A stretch of DNA of 64,000 bases, taken from assembly GCA_028404565.1 (NCBI GenBank), contig JAOOBR010000001.1:62001-126000 (forward strand), in the 5' to 3' direction. Numbering within the stretch: the first letter of the stretch is position 1; every line of letters starts with the position of its first letter. The notes under the pieces are model-generated. The model was given only the letters and a program-made list of their open reading frames with translations, ran no database searches and was not told the origin of the DNA. The DNA comes from Pseudomonadota bacterium. GTDB taxonomy: Bacteria > Pseudomonadota > Gammaproteobacteria > Magnimaribacterales > D2472. Position numbers and translations under genes: made by a program. Of the stretch, positions 9,851-20,028 are shown one piece after another.

Positions 9851-10060
9851 TTAACGCTGTATGAAAGAGTTGTTACTCTGAGCCTTAAGCGTGTCACTCA
9901 CATCTAGCTCGATTACGCCTCTGCTGAAAGAAGCTTTGAGATAAAAGGCTCTTTTAATTTCTTATTCAGCATGATTGTAAAATTCCGTTTCATTTTTTGA
10001 AGCAATGAATTTGTAAGTATTTATGTTGGGAAGTTCTAGTTGAATTTCAGGTCTTTGCAT
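9851..10060 (-). pseudogene. Small ORF interrupted by an in-frame TAA (or two tandem segments)
   Basis: SD aaggag then MQRPEIQLELPNINTYKFIASKNETEFYNHAE*EIKRAFYLKASFSRGVIELDVSDTLKAQSNNSFIQR* in a single frame; first segment 9962-10060. Confidence 0.45.
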
Positions 10061-10108
10061 TGATCTCTCCTTTGCTAAATATTTCATAGCTCAATAATAT
10101 GCTTACCT

Positions 10109-10127
10109 TGCGTCAATAAGTGTCGCA
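10109..10127 (-). promoter_or_regulatory. Copy 3 of 19-bp putative WYL operator (TGCGACACTTATTGACGCA on minus)
   Basis: 16/19 match to copy 4, near-palindromic; upstream of the 1053-aa gene and of the small minus-strand ORF. Confidence 0.7.
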
Positions 10128-10143
10128 AATAAATAATCTCATG

Positions 10144-10162
10144 TACGACACTTAATGACGTA
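10144..10162 (+). promoter_or_regulatory. Copy 4 of 19-bp putative WYL operator (TACGACACTTAATGACGTA)
   Basis: Inverted relative to copy 3, 35 bp centre-to-centre; 21 bp before the 10184 ATG. Confidence 0.7.
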
Positions 10163-10183
10163 ACAAACCATTAAAGTGTAGAT

Positions 10184-13100
10184 ATGAAATTTTTAACAGA
10201 GATAAGAAATATAAAAGCTAGAATCTTTTTAAATAAGAATTTAGATGATAATGAAATTTTTAGTGTCGCAATCAATGCAAAAAATTGCTCTGATCAAAAG
10301 TCTTTTGATGAGGCTTTTAAGCTTTTATCTAAACCGCTCTCAAAACAAAGTAATATTCTTCTTCTGGAGTTATTCAGAATATCTATAAATAACAACGATA
10401 GTAAGCTAGCAAATAAACTTTTAAAAATTTTGTTAAGAAAAACAAATCAATCATTTGTTATACATACAGTCTTAAAATCTAAAAATTTTAGTCTTCGGGC
10501 AAACCTTATTGAATGCATTAAGCAAAACAAAAAACTTAAAGTTAATAATAAAATTTATCTACTGTTTATGTTGTGGAAAATGAAACGCATTCCCAGGAAA
10601 TTACTTTATAAGGAAGTTAAGACTGACCTAGATAAGCTACTAGTAAAGTATCAATCTGATATTAATAATAATATTGATTTTGATAACTGGGATTGGGAGT
10701 ATGAGCAAGAACTTATAAGAAAGAGATTTCTTTTACAAGTGATGAGAGCAACAATTTTTCTAGCAAAAATTGGATATAGCGGAAAAGCGATTAAATTCTT
10801 TAAAAAAGCTTTTGGCCTTTTTAAAAGTTCCAATCCGCACAATTATCAAGATTATTTTAAAAATAATAACTGGGGATGGGGTGATTTTAATAGAGAAAGA
10901 AGGTTCACTGATGGCATTTGTAATTTTGATGATATTACTCAGTATCTTGATACTGACTTTGAAGCTTTCTTTAAAACTCCTTTCAACCAAAATGAATTGG
11001 AGATTGCTAGATTAAAGACTACTAATGCTCTTAATTTTGCAACTGAGTTTGCAAAGTACTCTAACAACATAAATATTCTGAAAATAATGTTCCCTATTCA
11101 CCATTCCCAATCATTCATACATAAAAATATTTTTGGATATATATCTTTAATTGAAAGAGTTAACAAGAATGATTTTGATCAAGATTGGGCAGAGAAAATC
11201 AATAACTACTTTTTTAATACTCACCAGCATTACAGCTCGAAAATAGCATTCTTGGGTCTTTCAAAAGAAATTAGACAAAAAAATAATATAAACGAAAATA
11301 AAATAAAAGATCTTTTTACAAATAGAGTTCTAAGAGGCAGATTGCAAGGTCTATTTTATTACTCAAGTTATCAAAAAAAGATTGAATATTGGGGGGGATG
11401 TAGTAATTCAATTGCATTTAAGTTTGTTTATGAAAAAGCTGACAAAGAAATAAAAAACTGGTTAGAGGACCTATTTATTGCAAAGAAACTTACAGATAGG
11501 AGCGGAGAATTTTCAGAATCAAAGCTTGATACACAAGAAGTTATTTATTTTAAAAAAATGTTCTCTAAAGAAATAGGTGATGATTTTTATATGAGCATCA
11601 AAGAAAAGATAAGCAGATTAAGTCATCAAGGCATTTTAACCCAAACAAATTTAGTGAATGAAATGAGCGTGAATTCTGCATGTCTTCTATTAAAGGATGC
11701 AAGAAATTCTAAAGACTTTAAGGAAGCAATAAGTTTTTTAAAACAAATCACACTATACTCAGGTAAAAAAGTTTATTATCGAAATAAGTTAAGAAAAGAT
11801 TATGTTGTTGAAACAGGTAAAAAAGACTATTTAAGCTCAAAAATATTTAGAGCAGAGATGAGTAAGTTTTTCCAAGCCTTTCTTGAGCTAAAGCTTAAAG
11901 ATCAAAGAAAATTCTTCCCGCATTTTCTGCAGCCCTTGAATAGTTTTATAGTGCCCTACTGCGATAGAAAAACTTTTGCCAAGTATCTGCGTCAAGATCC
12001 ATACAGCCTGTTTAGATCTTTACGAAGTCAAACAGTGCTTGAAAGTGTAAGAATTAAAAAAGGGCTCGAAAGAATGAGATCACTTAGTGACAAGGATTTT
12101 GATAAAGATTATAGAAAATATGTTTCAAATATTATTAAAAAAGATTATTTCGGTGGAGATGAAATTTCAAGAATGATATATTTTCTTGAAGAGGCTAAAA
12201 GAAGATATTCTATAGCTGACTTTGAAAATAAATTTGTTGATGATCTTAATAAAATTCCTTGTAAAGCTCGCAAATTAATAGTCATTCATAGGATTCTGGC
12301 GGGCGATAGGTGGTTTAATGCTGGCAAGAAGCCCAATCAAACTGTTACAAGTTCTTTGAATGATTTGAAGAATAAACTCATTGAAAATATTAAGGAAATG
12401 TCTATAGGAGAGCTGGAAAAATCATTTGATAATAAAGCAATAGGAAATCTCTTTCGTATTTGTGACGCCCTGAATGGTTTTTTATTAGAGAAGATTCCTA
12501 ACAAAGTCATTCACAGATTAATAGATGATCATAAGATTTTCCAAAATCATGCAAATCCTCAAACTTTATATGATGGTCTTGAAAGATCAGCAGTTAAGGA
12601 TGCAATAAGAGATGCATGTACTGATTTAAGTATTACAAATACGTTTCATTTTAATAATTCTCAGTTTGCTAAATCCATTTTTAGAAAATTTGGAGGTGAT
12701 TCGATCTTGGATAGTTTTCTTCATTGGGATAAAGAATGCTTACAGATTATTGAAGAATCAGTTGCATCTATTTATCAAAATATGGCGAATGTCAGTCTAA
12801 ATGGCCTAAAAAGCCTTAACTTTAAAAATAAAAAGCAAGCTGAATCCTTTGCTAATTGTATTAAAAAAGTAATTTCCATAGAGCAGGATTTAGAAACTGT
12901 GAAAGATTTTAGAAAAAGACATATTAAAATTTATGATGCCATCGAGACAGCCGCTGAGAAATTGCTTAAAAAAGATAAGATTGGTAAATTTACAGGTAAT
13001 ACTTTTTTAAATCTTATAGACTATCTATTTAGATTTGAACAAGATGCTGCAAAAGCATATTTAAGTAAAACCAAATTCAAGCAATTTAAGAAAATTTTAA

Positions 13101-13345
13101 AAAATTGTGCTTTACACATCATTAAGGTTAATGAAATTTATGTGTCTTCAAGTAAAAGTTTATATTTACATGATAACGAATTAAAACTTGAAATTATGAA
13201 AAATTATCTTCAATCTATGGATGCATTTGACCCTGAGTACAAGAGAACATTAAATAATTTGCCTCTATCAAGAGATATAGTTCAATATAGTAGAAAATAT
13301 AATGCACCCTACTGGGCTAATTCATTAAAAATTTATTGTTATTAA
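10184..13345 (+). CDS. Large hypothetical protein, predicted mostly helical (orphan, first gene of block C)
   Basis: 1053-aa uninterrupted ORF; no recognised motif; downstream gene starts 14 bp later. Confidence 0.85.
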   Translation: MKFLTEIRNIKARIFLNKNLDDNEIFSVAINAKNCSDQKSFDEAFKLLSKPLSKQSNILLLELFRISINNNDSKLANKLLKILLRKTNQSFVIHTVLKSKNFSLRANLIECIKQNKKLKVNNKIYLLFMLWKMKRIPRKLLYKEVKTDLDKLLVKYQSDINNNIDFDNWDWEYEQELIRKRFLLQVMRATIFLAKIGYSGKAIKFFKKAFGLFKSSNPHNYQDYFKNNNWGWGDFNRERRFTDGICNFDDITQYLDTDFEAFFKTPFNQNELEIARLKTTNALNFATEFAKYSNNINILKIMFPIHHSQSFIHKNIFGYISLIERVNKNDFDQDWAEKINNYFFNTHQHYSSKIAFLGLSKEIRQKNNINENKIKDLFTNRVLRGRLQGLFYYSSYQKKIEYWGGCSNSIAFKFVYEKADKEIKNWLEDLFIAKKLTDRSGEFSESKLDTQEVIYFKKMFSKEIGDDFYMSIKEKISRLSHQGILTQTNLVNEMSVNSACLLLKDARNSKDFKEAISFLKQITLYSGKKVYYRNKLRKDYVVETGKKDYLSSKIFRAEMSKFFQAFLELKLKDQRKFFPHFLQPLNSFIVPYCDRKTFAKYLRQDPYSLFRSLRSQTVLESVRIKKGLERMRSLSDKDFDKDYRKYVSNIIKKDYFGGDEISRMIYFLEEAKRRYSIADFENKFVDDLNKIPCKARKLIVIHRILAGDRWFNAGKKPNQTVTSSLNDLKNKLIENIKEMSIGELEKSFDNKAIGNLFRICDALNGFLLEKIPNKVIHRLIDDHKIFQNHANPQTLYDGLERSAVKDAIRDACTDLSITNTFHFNNSQFAKSIFRKFGGDSILDSFLHWDKECLQIIEESVASIYQNMANVSLNGLKSLNFKNKKQAESFANCIKKVISIEQDLETVKDFRKRHIKIYDAIETAAEKLLKKDKIGKFTGNTFLNLIDYLFRFEQDAAKAYLSKTKFKQFKKILKNCALHIIKVNEIYVSSSKSLYLHDNELKLEIMKNYLQSMDAFDPEYKRTLNNLPLSRDIVQYSRKYNAPYWANSLKIYCY

Positions 13346-13359
13346 TATAAAATGTATTA

Positions 13360-14940
13360 ATGAAAATATTGCCGCCCTCTGGTAGTCGAAGTAAGGCTGA
13401 AAATATAATAAGAGATTGCATAAAGAATCTCCCTTCAAAAAGCAGTGAGATTGCTCTTTGGTCTGTGCATGTGCCAGAACATGCAACGAAAGAATTCTCA
13501 GAAGTTGATTTTATTTTATTAACTCGAAAAGGCATTTGCTGCATAGAGGTTAAAGGTGGGAGAGTTGAATATACAAATGGGTCATTTATTTTCATAAATA
13601 GATTTGGGGATAAAAATGTAAAACATGAAGGTCCAATTCAACAAGTTGCAGGCAATAAAAAAGAATTACAAAGAAAGCTAAGAGATAAATTTCCTGATTT
13701 GAATATTTGTCTCGCTCACTGTGCTATTTTTCCACAATGTGTTTTTGAGGCAGATGATGATGCTTTTGAGGATGAGCCTTATCTTATTTTGGATAATAAG
13801 AACTATTCAGATGATCCTAATCTTTGGTTTGAAAATTTTATCAAGAAGGTTTTTAAACGGTTTAAGGAACACAGATCCTATAAACATTCAAAAGATCTCT
13901 CTGATGATGATTTGAAAAGAATAAGGAAATATTTAAGACCGAACATAATTGGTATCAGGCCGTTAGCAAATATTGCTAAAGAAATAAATGCACATATTCA
14001 TAAAGCTACCGAGGAACAATTAGATTATTTAGAGAGCATTACTGATCCTCTTAATCGAAGGGTGCTTTGTAGAGGACCAGCTGGCTCAGGTAAAACAATT
14101 CTTGCATTAAAAGCTACTGAAGTTTGTTATCAGAATGGTGAAAAAGTTTGTTTTTTAGTAAGGAATAAGGCTTTTAAACAATATATAAAAAGATATTTGA
14201 GTGAAGAAATTGAAATCCTATGCATCGAAGATGGCTTTGATTCATCAGATAAGTTCGATTCCGTTGTGGTTGATGAAGGTCAAGATATGCTGAATGTTGA
14301 ATGTATGGATAAATTTGAATCCATACTAAAAGATATCAAGAAATCAAAGGTTTTTTGGTTTATGGATATGAATAATCAGAGTCATTTATACGATGACTTC
14401 GATGAAAGTTGGTTAACTTATTTTCAAGATGGCTTTTCTTCAATCAACTTAACTCGAAATTGTAGAAATCCAATTGAAATAATTAACTCAACAAACTCAA
14501 TTGCTGGAACTAATCTTAAAGGAAATCTTGAAGCAAAATCTGAAGAAACAAAAATATCTTTGGTAAACAGCAATCAAAAGATTAAACATGCTGAAGCGTT
14601 ATTGGAGATGATTGGATTCTTTTTTGAAAAAGATATTGCGCCAGATCAAATTACAATAATCACATTTGAAACTCTCAGAAATAGCTGTGTATATGAGTTA
14701 GATGCCTTGTCAAAACAGATAAATAAACCAAATTGTGTTGATGCTAACCTAAAGAAGATAAACTTTTTTGATGTCTTGAGCTATAAGGGACAGGAGAATG
14801 ACTTTATTATATTAATTGACCTATATAGCGACAATGATGCAAAAATTTTGGGAAACCAATTTTATACTGCACTTACTAGAGCTAAAGTACAAGGCGCAAT
14901 AATTAAACATGAGAATTTGAACTTGGACTTCAATGTATAG
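13360..14940 (+). CDS. NERD nuclease domain fused to SF1 (UvrD-like) helicase
   Basis: EVDFILLTRKGICCIEVKGG (NERD), RGPAGSGKTILALKA (Walker A), VVVDEGQDM, QFYTALTRAKVQGAI (SF1 C-terminal motif). Confidence 0.85.
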   Translation: MKILPPSGSRSKAENIIRDCIKNLPSKSSEIALWSVHVPEHATKEFSEVDFILLTRKGICCIEVKGGRVEYTNGSFIFINRFGDKNVKHEGPIQQVAGNKKELQRKLRDKFPDLNICLAHCAIFPQCVFEADDDAFEDEPYLILDNKNYSDDPNLWFENFIKKVFKRFKEHRSYKHSKDLSDDDLKRIRKYLRPNIIGIRPLANIAKEINAHIHKATEEQLDYLESITDPLNRRVLCRGPAGSGKTILALKATEVCYQNGEKVCFLVRNKAFKQYIKRYLSEEIEILCIEDGFDSSDKFDSVVVDEGQDMLNVECMDKFESILKDIKKSKVFWFMDMNNQSHLYDDFDESWLTYFQDGFSSINLTRNCRNPIEIINSTNSIAGTNLKGNLEAKSEETKISLVNSNQKIKHAEALLEMIGFFFEKDIAPDQITIITFETLRNSCVYELDALSKQINKPNCVDANLKKINFFDVLSYKGQENDFIILIDLYSDNDAKILGNQFYTALTRAKVQGAIIKHENLNLDFNV

Positions 14941-17900
14941 AGAAGAAATCCTAGGTTATATCGAGGACCAATTTATGGGGCCCTCTTATGGAGAGCCCCA
15001 TTTTTTAAAACATAATAAAGATTACTTACCCTATCAGCATCTGATTACTGGAATGCTTTTCCCACAAGAATCTGATCTATCTGAGGAAGCAATTGCTGAT
15101 CAAAATTCTACTGCGAGTATTGTTGATACAAATGAGGATCCATTAAGTCTATCCTTTACGTATTTAACTGCAAGTGTTGGGATGAGTTTGCATGTACCCA
15201 ATGATGTAAAAGAAATTCTTATAACCACTCGTGCCTGTGTTTATGAAGAAGAAAGCGAGAATGAGTTGCCTGATGATAATGAAAAAAATGACTTTAGATG
15301 GTCTCGCAAAGATCTGCCAGAAGAAAATTCAGTTTTAGAAATTAAAACTCAAAAAGTAGAAATTTTCAGTGGAAAAGCAGAGATTGATCTGAGGGTTTTT
15401 GATTCAAGAGGAAAAAAGCTCCTTACTGTGACCCTAATTAATAATTCAAAAAAGGAGAGTCGGTCAAAAATAGATCAAAAAGATGTTCTATGCAGAGTTA
15501 GCATGGAGTGCTCACTAAAGGATGATAACTTTTTACCTTATCCTAAAGTTTTTAGGAAAACCGCAGATGGTGAAGAGGAAGAGCAGCAGATTTTATATAA
15601 GGATGAACATATTTTTGGAGTTGGTCATGCATGCTCAGTTAATTGGACATTTAAAGAAAATACTAATGACTGTGCAAAAGTCTCCCTAGACTTTATTCCT
15701 AAAGAAATAACAATTGGATCTAAAAGCGAGCTAGATGAATATAACGGATCTGAGAGTATTAATATGGAGTATCTTGCAAACCCAGAAAATACTGAATCGT
15801 TGATAAAAAGTTTAATAAAATTCGTTGAGCCATATGAAAGTTGGGTTGATAAAACTTGTCTGGAACTTAAAAAGCTTAAAAAAAATACTGATAGTTTAGA
15901 TTATTTCGAAATAGGCGATGCTCATAAAAAAACTATTGATAGATTAATTAATAAGTTGAATTATGCAGTTGAAAGGATTCATGATGGCATTAATTTTATC
16001 TCTAATGACAATAACGCCTTAAAAGCATTTCAATTTGCTAATAAAGCCGTCTTGATGCAGATGGTTCATGCTGTTAAATATAATCAGCTAATTGAAGAAA
16101 ATAATCTTGATTATATGAAGTTCCAAATGGATCATGAGTTTGTCGATGATTTTCAAAATATTAATTACTTTGATCTTAAAAGCTTTTTTGGCAAATCCTA
16201 TAAACCTTTTAATTGGAGGCCATTTCAACTTGCCTATTTCCTAACAACATGTAAATCAGTAGTTTTAGAGGATGATGAAAATAGAAGTATGGTTGATCTT
16301 ATCTGGTTTGCAACAGGTGGTGGTAAAACTGAAGCATATCTTTTTGTTTCTGCTTTTCTTATTTTCTATAGGAAGTTAATTGATAAAAATCATGATCAAG
16401 TTGAAATTTTAATGCGCTATACATTAAGGCTCCTCACTCAAGATCAGTTTGTAAGATCATCTAGATTAATAGCAGCATGTGAAAAAATTAGAAGGGAAAA
16501 TGAGGACATATTTGGAAAAAATGAAATTTCATTAGGTTTATGGATTGGAGGAAGTTCAAGTCCAAATAAGTTTGTTGGTAGTCAGTACATGCAGGGTTCA
16601 AGCGAGCAATATATAGAACTTCTTAAAAATGATAGTCCAAATAGTGAGTCGCCTTTTAGCATATCGATGTGTCCTTGGTGCAGTACAAATCTAGTTCCAG
16701 ACAAACAGTCTGATGAAAAGTGTTATGGCTTCAAATCTTCAGATATGAGTTTTGAGCTTTACTGCCCAAGTCAAAGTTGTGAATTTCATGAAAAACTTCC
16801 AATTCAGGTTGTTGATCAGGCTATATATCAAAAACCACCTACTTTTTTATTAGCAACAATCGACAAATTTGCTCAATTAGCTCAAGTTGCTGAGAGCGGA
16901 AAAATTTTAAATAAAGACCTTGGCTCCTCATTAAGCTTGATAATTCAAGATGAATTACATCTTATATCAGGACCCTTAGGAACTGTTACAGGTGCCGTAG
17001 AAGCTGTTTTCGATGTTTTGTTAAAACATTTTGGAGCAAAACCAAAATATATTGCTGCAACAGCAACAATTAGAGGAGCAAAAGATCAAGTTGAAAGACT
17101 ATATGCAAGGGATGTAAATATTTTTCCTCCATCTGGAATTAACCACAAGGATAGATTTTTTTCTAGAGAAGATACTAAAGATCCTGGTAGATTATATGTA
17201 GGTGTAATGTCTCAAGGGCATACAGCAATTACTACAAGAGTCAGAATTGCGAGTGCTTTATCTCAGTCTGTTGAAGAAATTCCAGGAGATAAAGAGGTTG
17301 TTGATGGATACCATACTCTTGTTATTTATCACAACTCAAGAAATGAAAAATCTAAAACAAAAACCTTAGCTGTTCAGGATATTCCAGAAAGGATTAAACA
17401 AATAGCTTCACTAAATGATGATTTTTCAAAGGAAAATATTCCACCTAGATTGTTTGGAGAAAATGGAATTGGGGAGTTATCTTCAGATGTACAGCATGAG
17501 CTTTTTGAAACGAGAAAAAGACTGGAATTAATGAAAGGCCAAGATGATGCTATTGATATTGTTTCTGTCACCAATATTATCCAAGTTGGAATTGATATCC
17601 CCAGACTGGCTTTAATGCAAGTAACTGGTCAACCTAAAACTACTTCAGAATTCATTCAAGCAACATCAAGAGTAGGAAGAGGGAAAAATAAGGGTTTGGT
17701 AGTTGTAAATTATCTTGCAACAAATCCTAGAGACAGATCTCACTATGAGCAATTTAAAGGCTATATTTCCTCAGTAAACAGATTTGTAGAGCCAACATCT
17801 GTGACACCTGCAGCAGAACCATGCTTGAGGAGAGTATTGCCAACATGCCTATTAATATTAGCTAAACATGGTTTGGGTCTTAAACAAAATATAGATGCTC

Positions 17901-18199
17901 AACATTTTGATGCGAGCAGCAATGAAGCAAAGGAACTTATTGAAATGTTTAAAGACCGTATGATCAATGCTGATAAAACTGAAAAGGCAAATATTGAAAA
18001 ATTGATTGATAGCTATATAGATGATTGGGAAAAATTATCTAATGGAGATAAAGTTCTTACTTATCATGCTAAATTTGGAGTAGAGTCCAATAAAAAGGCT
18101 CTTACTAGAGACTTTGGTGATGAAAAGAATGAAGCTGAATGGGAGATCCTAACATCAATGCGTCATGTAGATACAGAGGTGGGAATAAAAATAGAGTGA
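14933..18199 (+). CDS. drmA: DISARM DrmA-like SF2 helicase
   Basis: N-terminal GPSYGEP...YLPYQHLITGMLFPQ, WFATGGGKTEAYL, IIQDELHLISGPLG, TNIIQVGIDIPRLALMQVTGQPKTTSEFIQATSRVGRG; CPWC/C..C cluster. Confidence 0.8.
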   Translation: MYREEILGYIEDQFMGPSYGEPHFLKHNKDYLPYQHLITGMLFPQESDLSEEAIADQNSTASIVDTNEDPLSLSFTYLTASVGMSLHVPNDVKEILITTRACVYEEESENELPDDNEKNDFRWSRKDLPEENSVLEIKTQKVEIFSGKAEIDLRVFDSRGKKLLTVTLINNSKKESRSKIDQKDVLCRVSMECSLKDDNFLPYPKVFRKTADGEEEEQQILYKDEHIFGVGHACSVNWTFKENTNDCAKVSLDFIPKEITIGSKSELDEYNGSESINMEYLANPENTESLIKSLIKFVEPYESWVDKTCLELKKLKKNTDSLDYFEIGDAHKKTIDRLINKLNYAVERIHDGINFISNDNNALKAFQFANKAVLMQMVHAVKYNQLIEENNLDYMKFQMDHEFVDDFQNINYFDLKSFFGKSYKPFNWRPFQLAYFLTTCKSVVLEDDENRSMVDLIWFATGGGKTEAYLFVSAFLIFYRKLIDKNHDQVEILMRYTLRLLTQDQFVRSSRLIAACEKIRRENEDIFGKNEISLGLWIGGSSSPNKFVGSQYMQGSSEQYIELLKNDSPNSESPFSISMCPWCSTNLVPDKQSDEKCYGFKSSDMSFELYCPSQSCEFHEKLPIQVVDQAIYQKPPTFLLATIDKFAQLAQVAESGKILNKDLGSSLSLIIQDELHLISGPLGTVTGAVEAVFDVLLKHFGAKPKYIAATATIRGAKDQVERLYARDVNIFPPSGINHKDRFFSREDTKDPGRLYVGVMSQGHTAITTRVRIASALSQSVEEIPGDKEVVDGYHTLVIYHNSRNEKSKTKTLAVQDIPERIKQIASLNDDFSKENIPPRLFGENGIGELSSDVQHELFETRKRLELMKGQDDAIDIVSVTNIIQVGIDIPRLALMQVTGQPKTTSEFIQATSRVGRGKNKGLVVVNYLATNPRDRSHYEQFKGYISSVNRFVEPTSVTPAAEPCLRRVLPTCLLILAKHGLGLKQNIDAQHFDASSNEAKELIEMFKDRMINADKTEKANIEKLIDSYIDDWEKLSNGDKVLTYHAKFGVESNKKALTRDFGDEKNEAEWEILTSMRHVDTEVGIKIE

Positions 18200-20028
18200 G
18201 TGATGGCAAATTAAGAAAATCTCAATTGCTTACAAGTTTTGGTGTAGGGGCAATTGTTGAGATTAATGATCAAAGTCTGATGGGAATGGATATTTCTAGA
18301 TGGAGTCCATCAATAACCAAGAATAAAAAATATCGGATTTCTCCAATTCCTAGACTTGAGAAGATGCTCAAGAAAAGCTTTTTTATTTCACCGCCTACTG
18401 CGCCCTCTGAAATTTGGAAAGATGCGTCCCAAACTGCTTCTATACCCTATCATAGATTTCCGAAATGGCTTGAGTGTAGAAAGTGCAACTCCCTAAGAAA
18501 CTATCAATCTCAAAGGTTTACTGCTTATAAAGATCTTTCGTGCCTTAAATGCGGAGCAAATAGCAAATTCCTATCTCCCATTCGATTCATTTACTCAGGT
18601 GATAATGGTTATCTTGATGATATAAATTGGGTTTATTTGCTTCATTACGGAGAAACATCAGGTTGTAGAGAAAATCATCTTACCAAAAAAACGCTGGGGG
18701 GAAGAGGCGGTGGATTATCAGCAATTGAAATTAGTTGTGATAAATGTGGTGTAAAAAAGAATTTGAGTCAGATTAAGCAATTAATTTATTTGCAAAGTCC
18801 AAGATCAAGTCATCCTTGGGAGCAAAGAATAAATGCCAAAGTTGAAAAAAAAGATCATCAACCATTTCAGCAAAGAGGTGCAACGTCTTTATATCAGCCA
18901 AGAATAGTCTCTGCACTTGATTTGAGTGGATCTGATTACGAAGATGATATTGGAAGTGAAGTTGATCAATTTTTGCAAGATCATGAGGATATTCTTGATG
19001 CTAGAAAATTTCTAAGTGACGCAAAAGAAATGAATATATGGGACCAAAACATAGATGATAAAAAAATCAAGCAAGCATATGAAAAAATAAATAGTGATCT
19101 GCCATTAGATTTTGAAAAAATACCTCTTGAAAAAATAAAAAGCTCAATTCATGAAGAAAAGACAGATGTTAGCGAAAAAAATGAAGAGGTAAACTTAGAT
19201 GATGTGGACTCAGAGTCTTTAAAAATAGCTGAATATGCTCTATTAAATGATGATGGAAGGCAAAAAATAAAAAACTATGATGGAGAGAAATATTTTATAT
19301 CTGACAAAATCCTTTCAAAGTATATAAGATCAGTAACAAAAATAAGAAGATTAAGAGAAGTCAGGGTTTTATCTGGTTATACAAGACACTTTTATCCCAC
19401 AATTCATAATATCAATGCTAGTGAAAAAGTTTTGCCATGGTTACCTGGTTATGAGGTTTTTGGAGAAGGAATTTTTATAGATTTTAATTCAAGTTCAATT
19501 AAATCTTGGGTAAAAAAGAATTCTAAGGCAATTGCATCCAGATTATCAGTTATGCAAAAAAGGAGAGATGAGAGTGCTACAAATCTACCCTTTCCATCTG
19601 CAAAATTTGTTCTTCTTCATACGTTTTCACATCTAATGATCAAACAACTATGTTTTGAATCAGGTTATGGTTCTTCTGCTCTAAAAGAAAGAATATACGT
19701 GGGAGATGATCAAAATGAGATGCAAGGGATTCTTATTTATACTGCTGACGGTGATACTGAAGGCTCTCTTGGAGGGCTTGTCAGGATGGGAGAGGAAGAT
19801 AGACTAATGAATTCAGTAGAGTCCATGATTAGTTCTGCCAAATGGTGCTCATCAGATCCTGCTTGCCTTGAAATAGGATCTCCTGGAACAAGAGGATTGA
19901 ATAAGGCTTCATGTCATGCATGCTCTTTAATTTCAGAAACTTCCTGTGTTCACATGAATGCTCTTTTAGACAGAGGATTAATAGTTGGTTCTGAAAAAGA
20001 AAATTTGCAAGGATTTTTTGATCTATGA
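18196..20028 (+). CDS. drmB: DISARM DrmB-like DUF1998 protein
   Basis: LRKSQLLTSFGVGAIVEI N-terminus, paired CxxC zinc motifs, LLHTFSHLMIKQLCFESGYGSSALKERIY...GILIYTADGDTEGSLGGLV DUF1998 signature; GTG at 18196 overlaps the drmA TGA. Confidence 0.85.
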   Translation: MSDGKLRKSQLLTSFGVGAIVEINDQSLMGMDISRWSPSITKNKKYRISPIPRLEKMLKKSFFISPPTAPSEIWKDASQTASIPYHRFPKWLECRKCNSLRNYQSQRFTAYKDLSCLKCGANSKFLSPIRFIYSGDNGYLDDINWVYLLHYGETSGCRENHLTKKTLGGRGGGLSAIEISCDKCGVKKNLSQIKQLIYLQSPRSSHPWEQRINAKVEKKDHQPFQQRGATSLYQPRIVSALDLSGSDYEDDIGSEVDQFLQDHEDILDARKFLSDAKEMNIWDQNIDDKKIKQAYEKINSDLPLDFEKIPLEKIKSSIHEEKTDVSEKNEEVNLDDVDSESLKIAEYALLNDDGRQKIKNYDGEKYFISDKILSKYIRSVTKIRRLREVRVLSGYTRHFYPTIHNINASEKVLPWLPGYEVFGEGIFIDFNSSSIKSWVKKNSKAIASRLSVMQKRRDESATNLPFPSAKFVLLHTFSHLMIKQLCFESGYGSSALKERIYVGDDQNEMQGILIYTADGDTEGSLGGLVRMGEEDRLMNSVESMISSAKWCSSDPACLEIGSPGTRGLNKASCHACSLISETSCVHMNALLDRGLIVGSEKENLQGFFDL

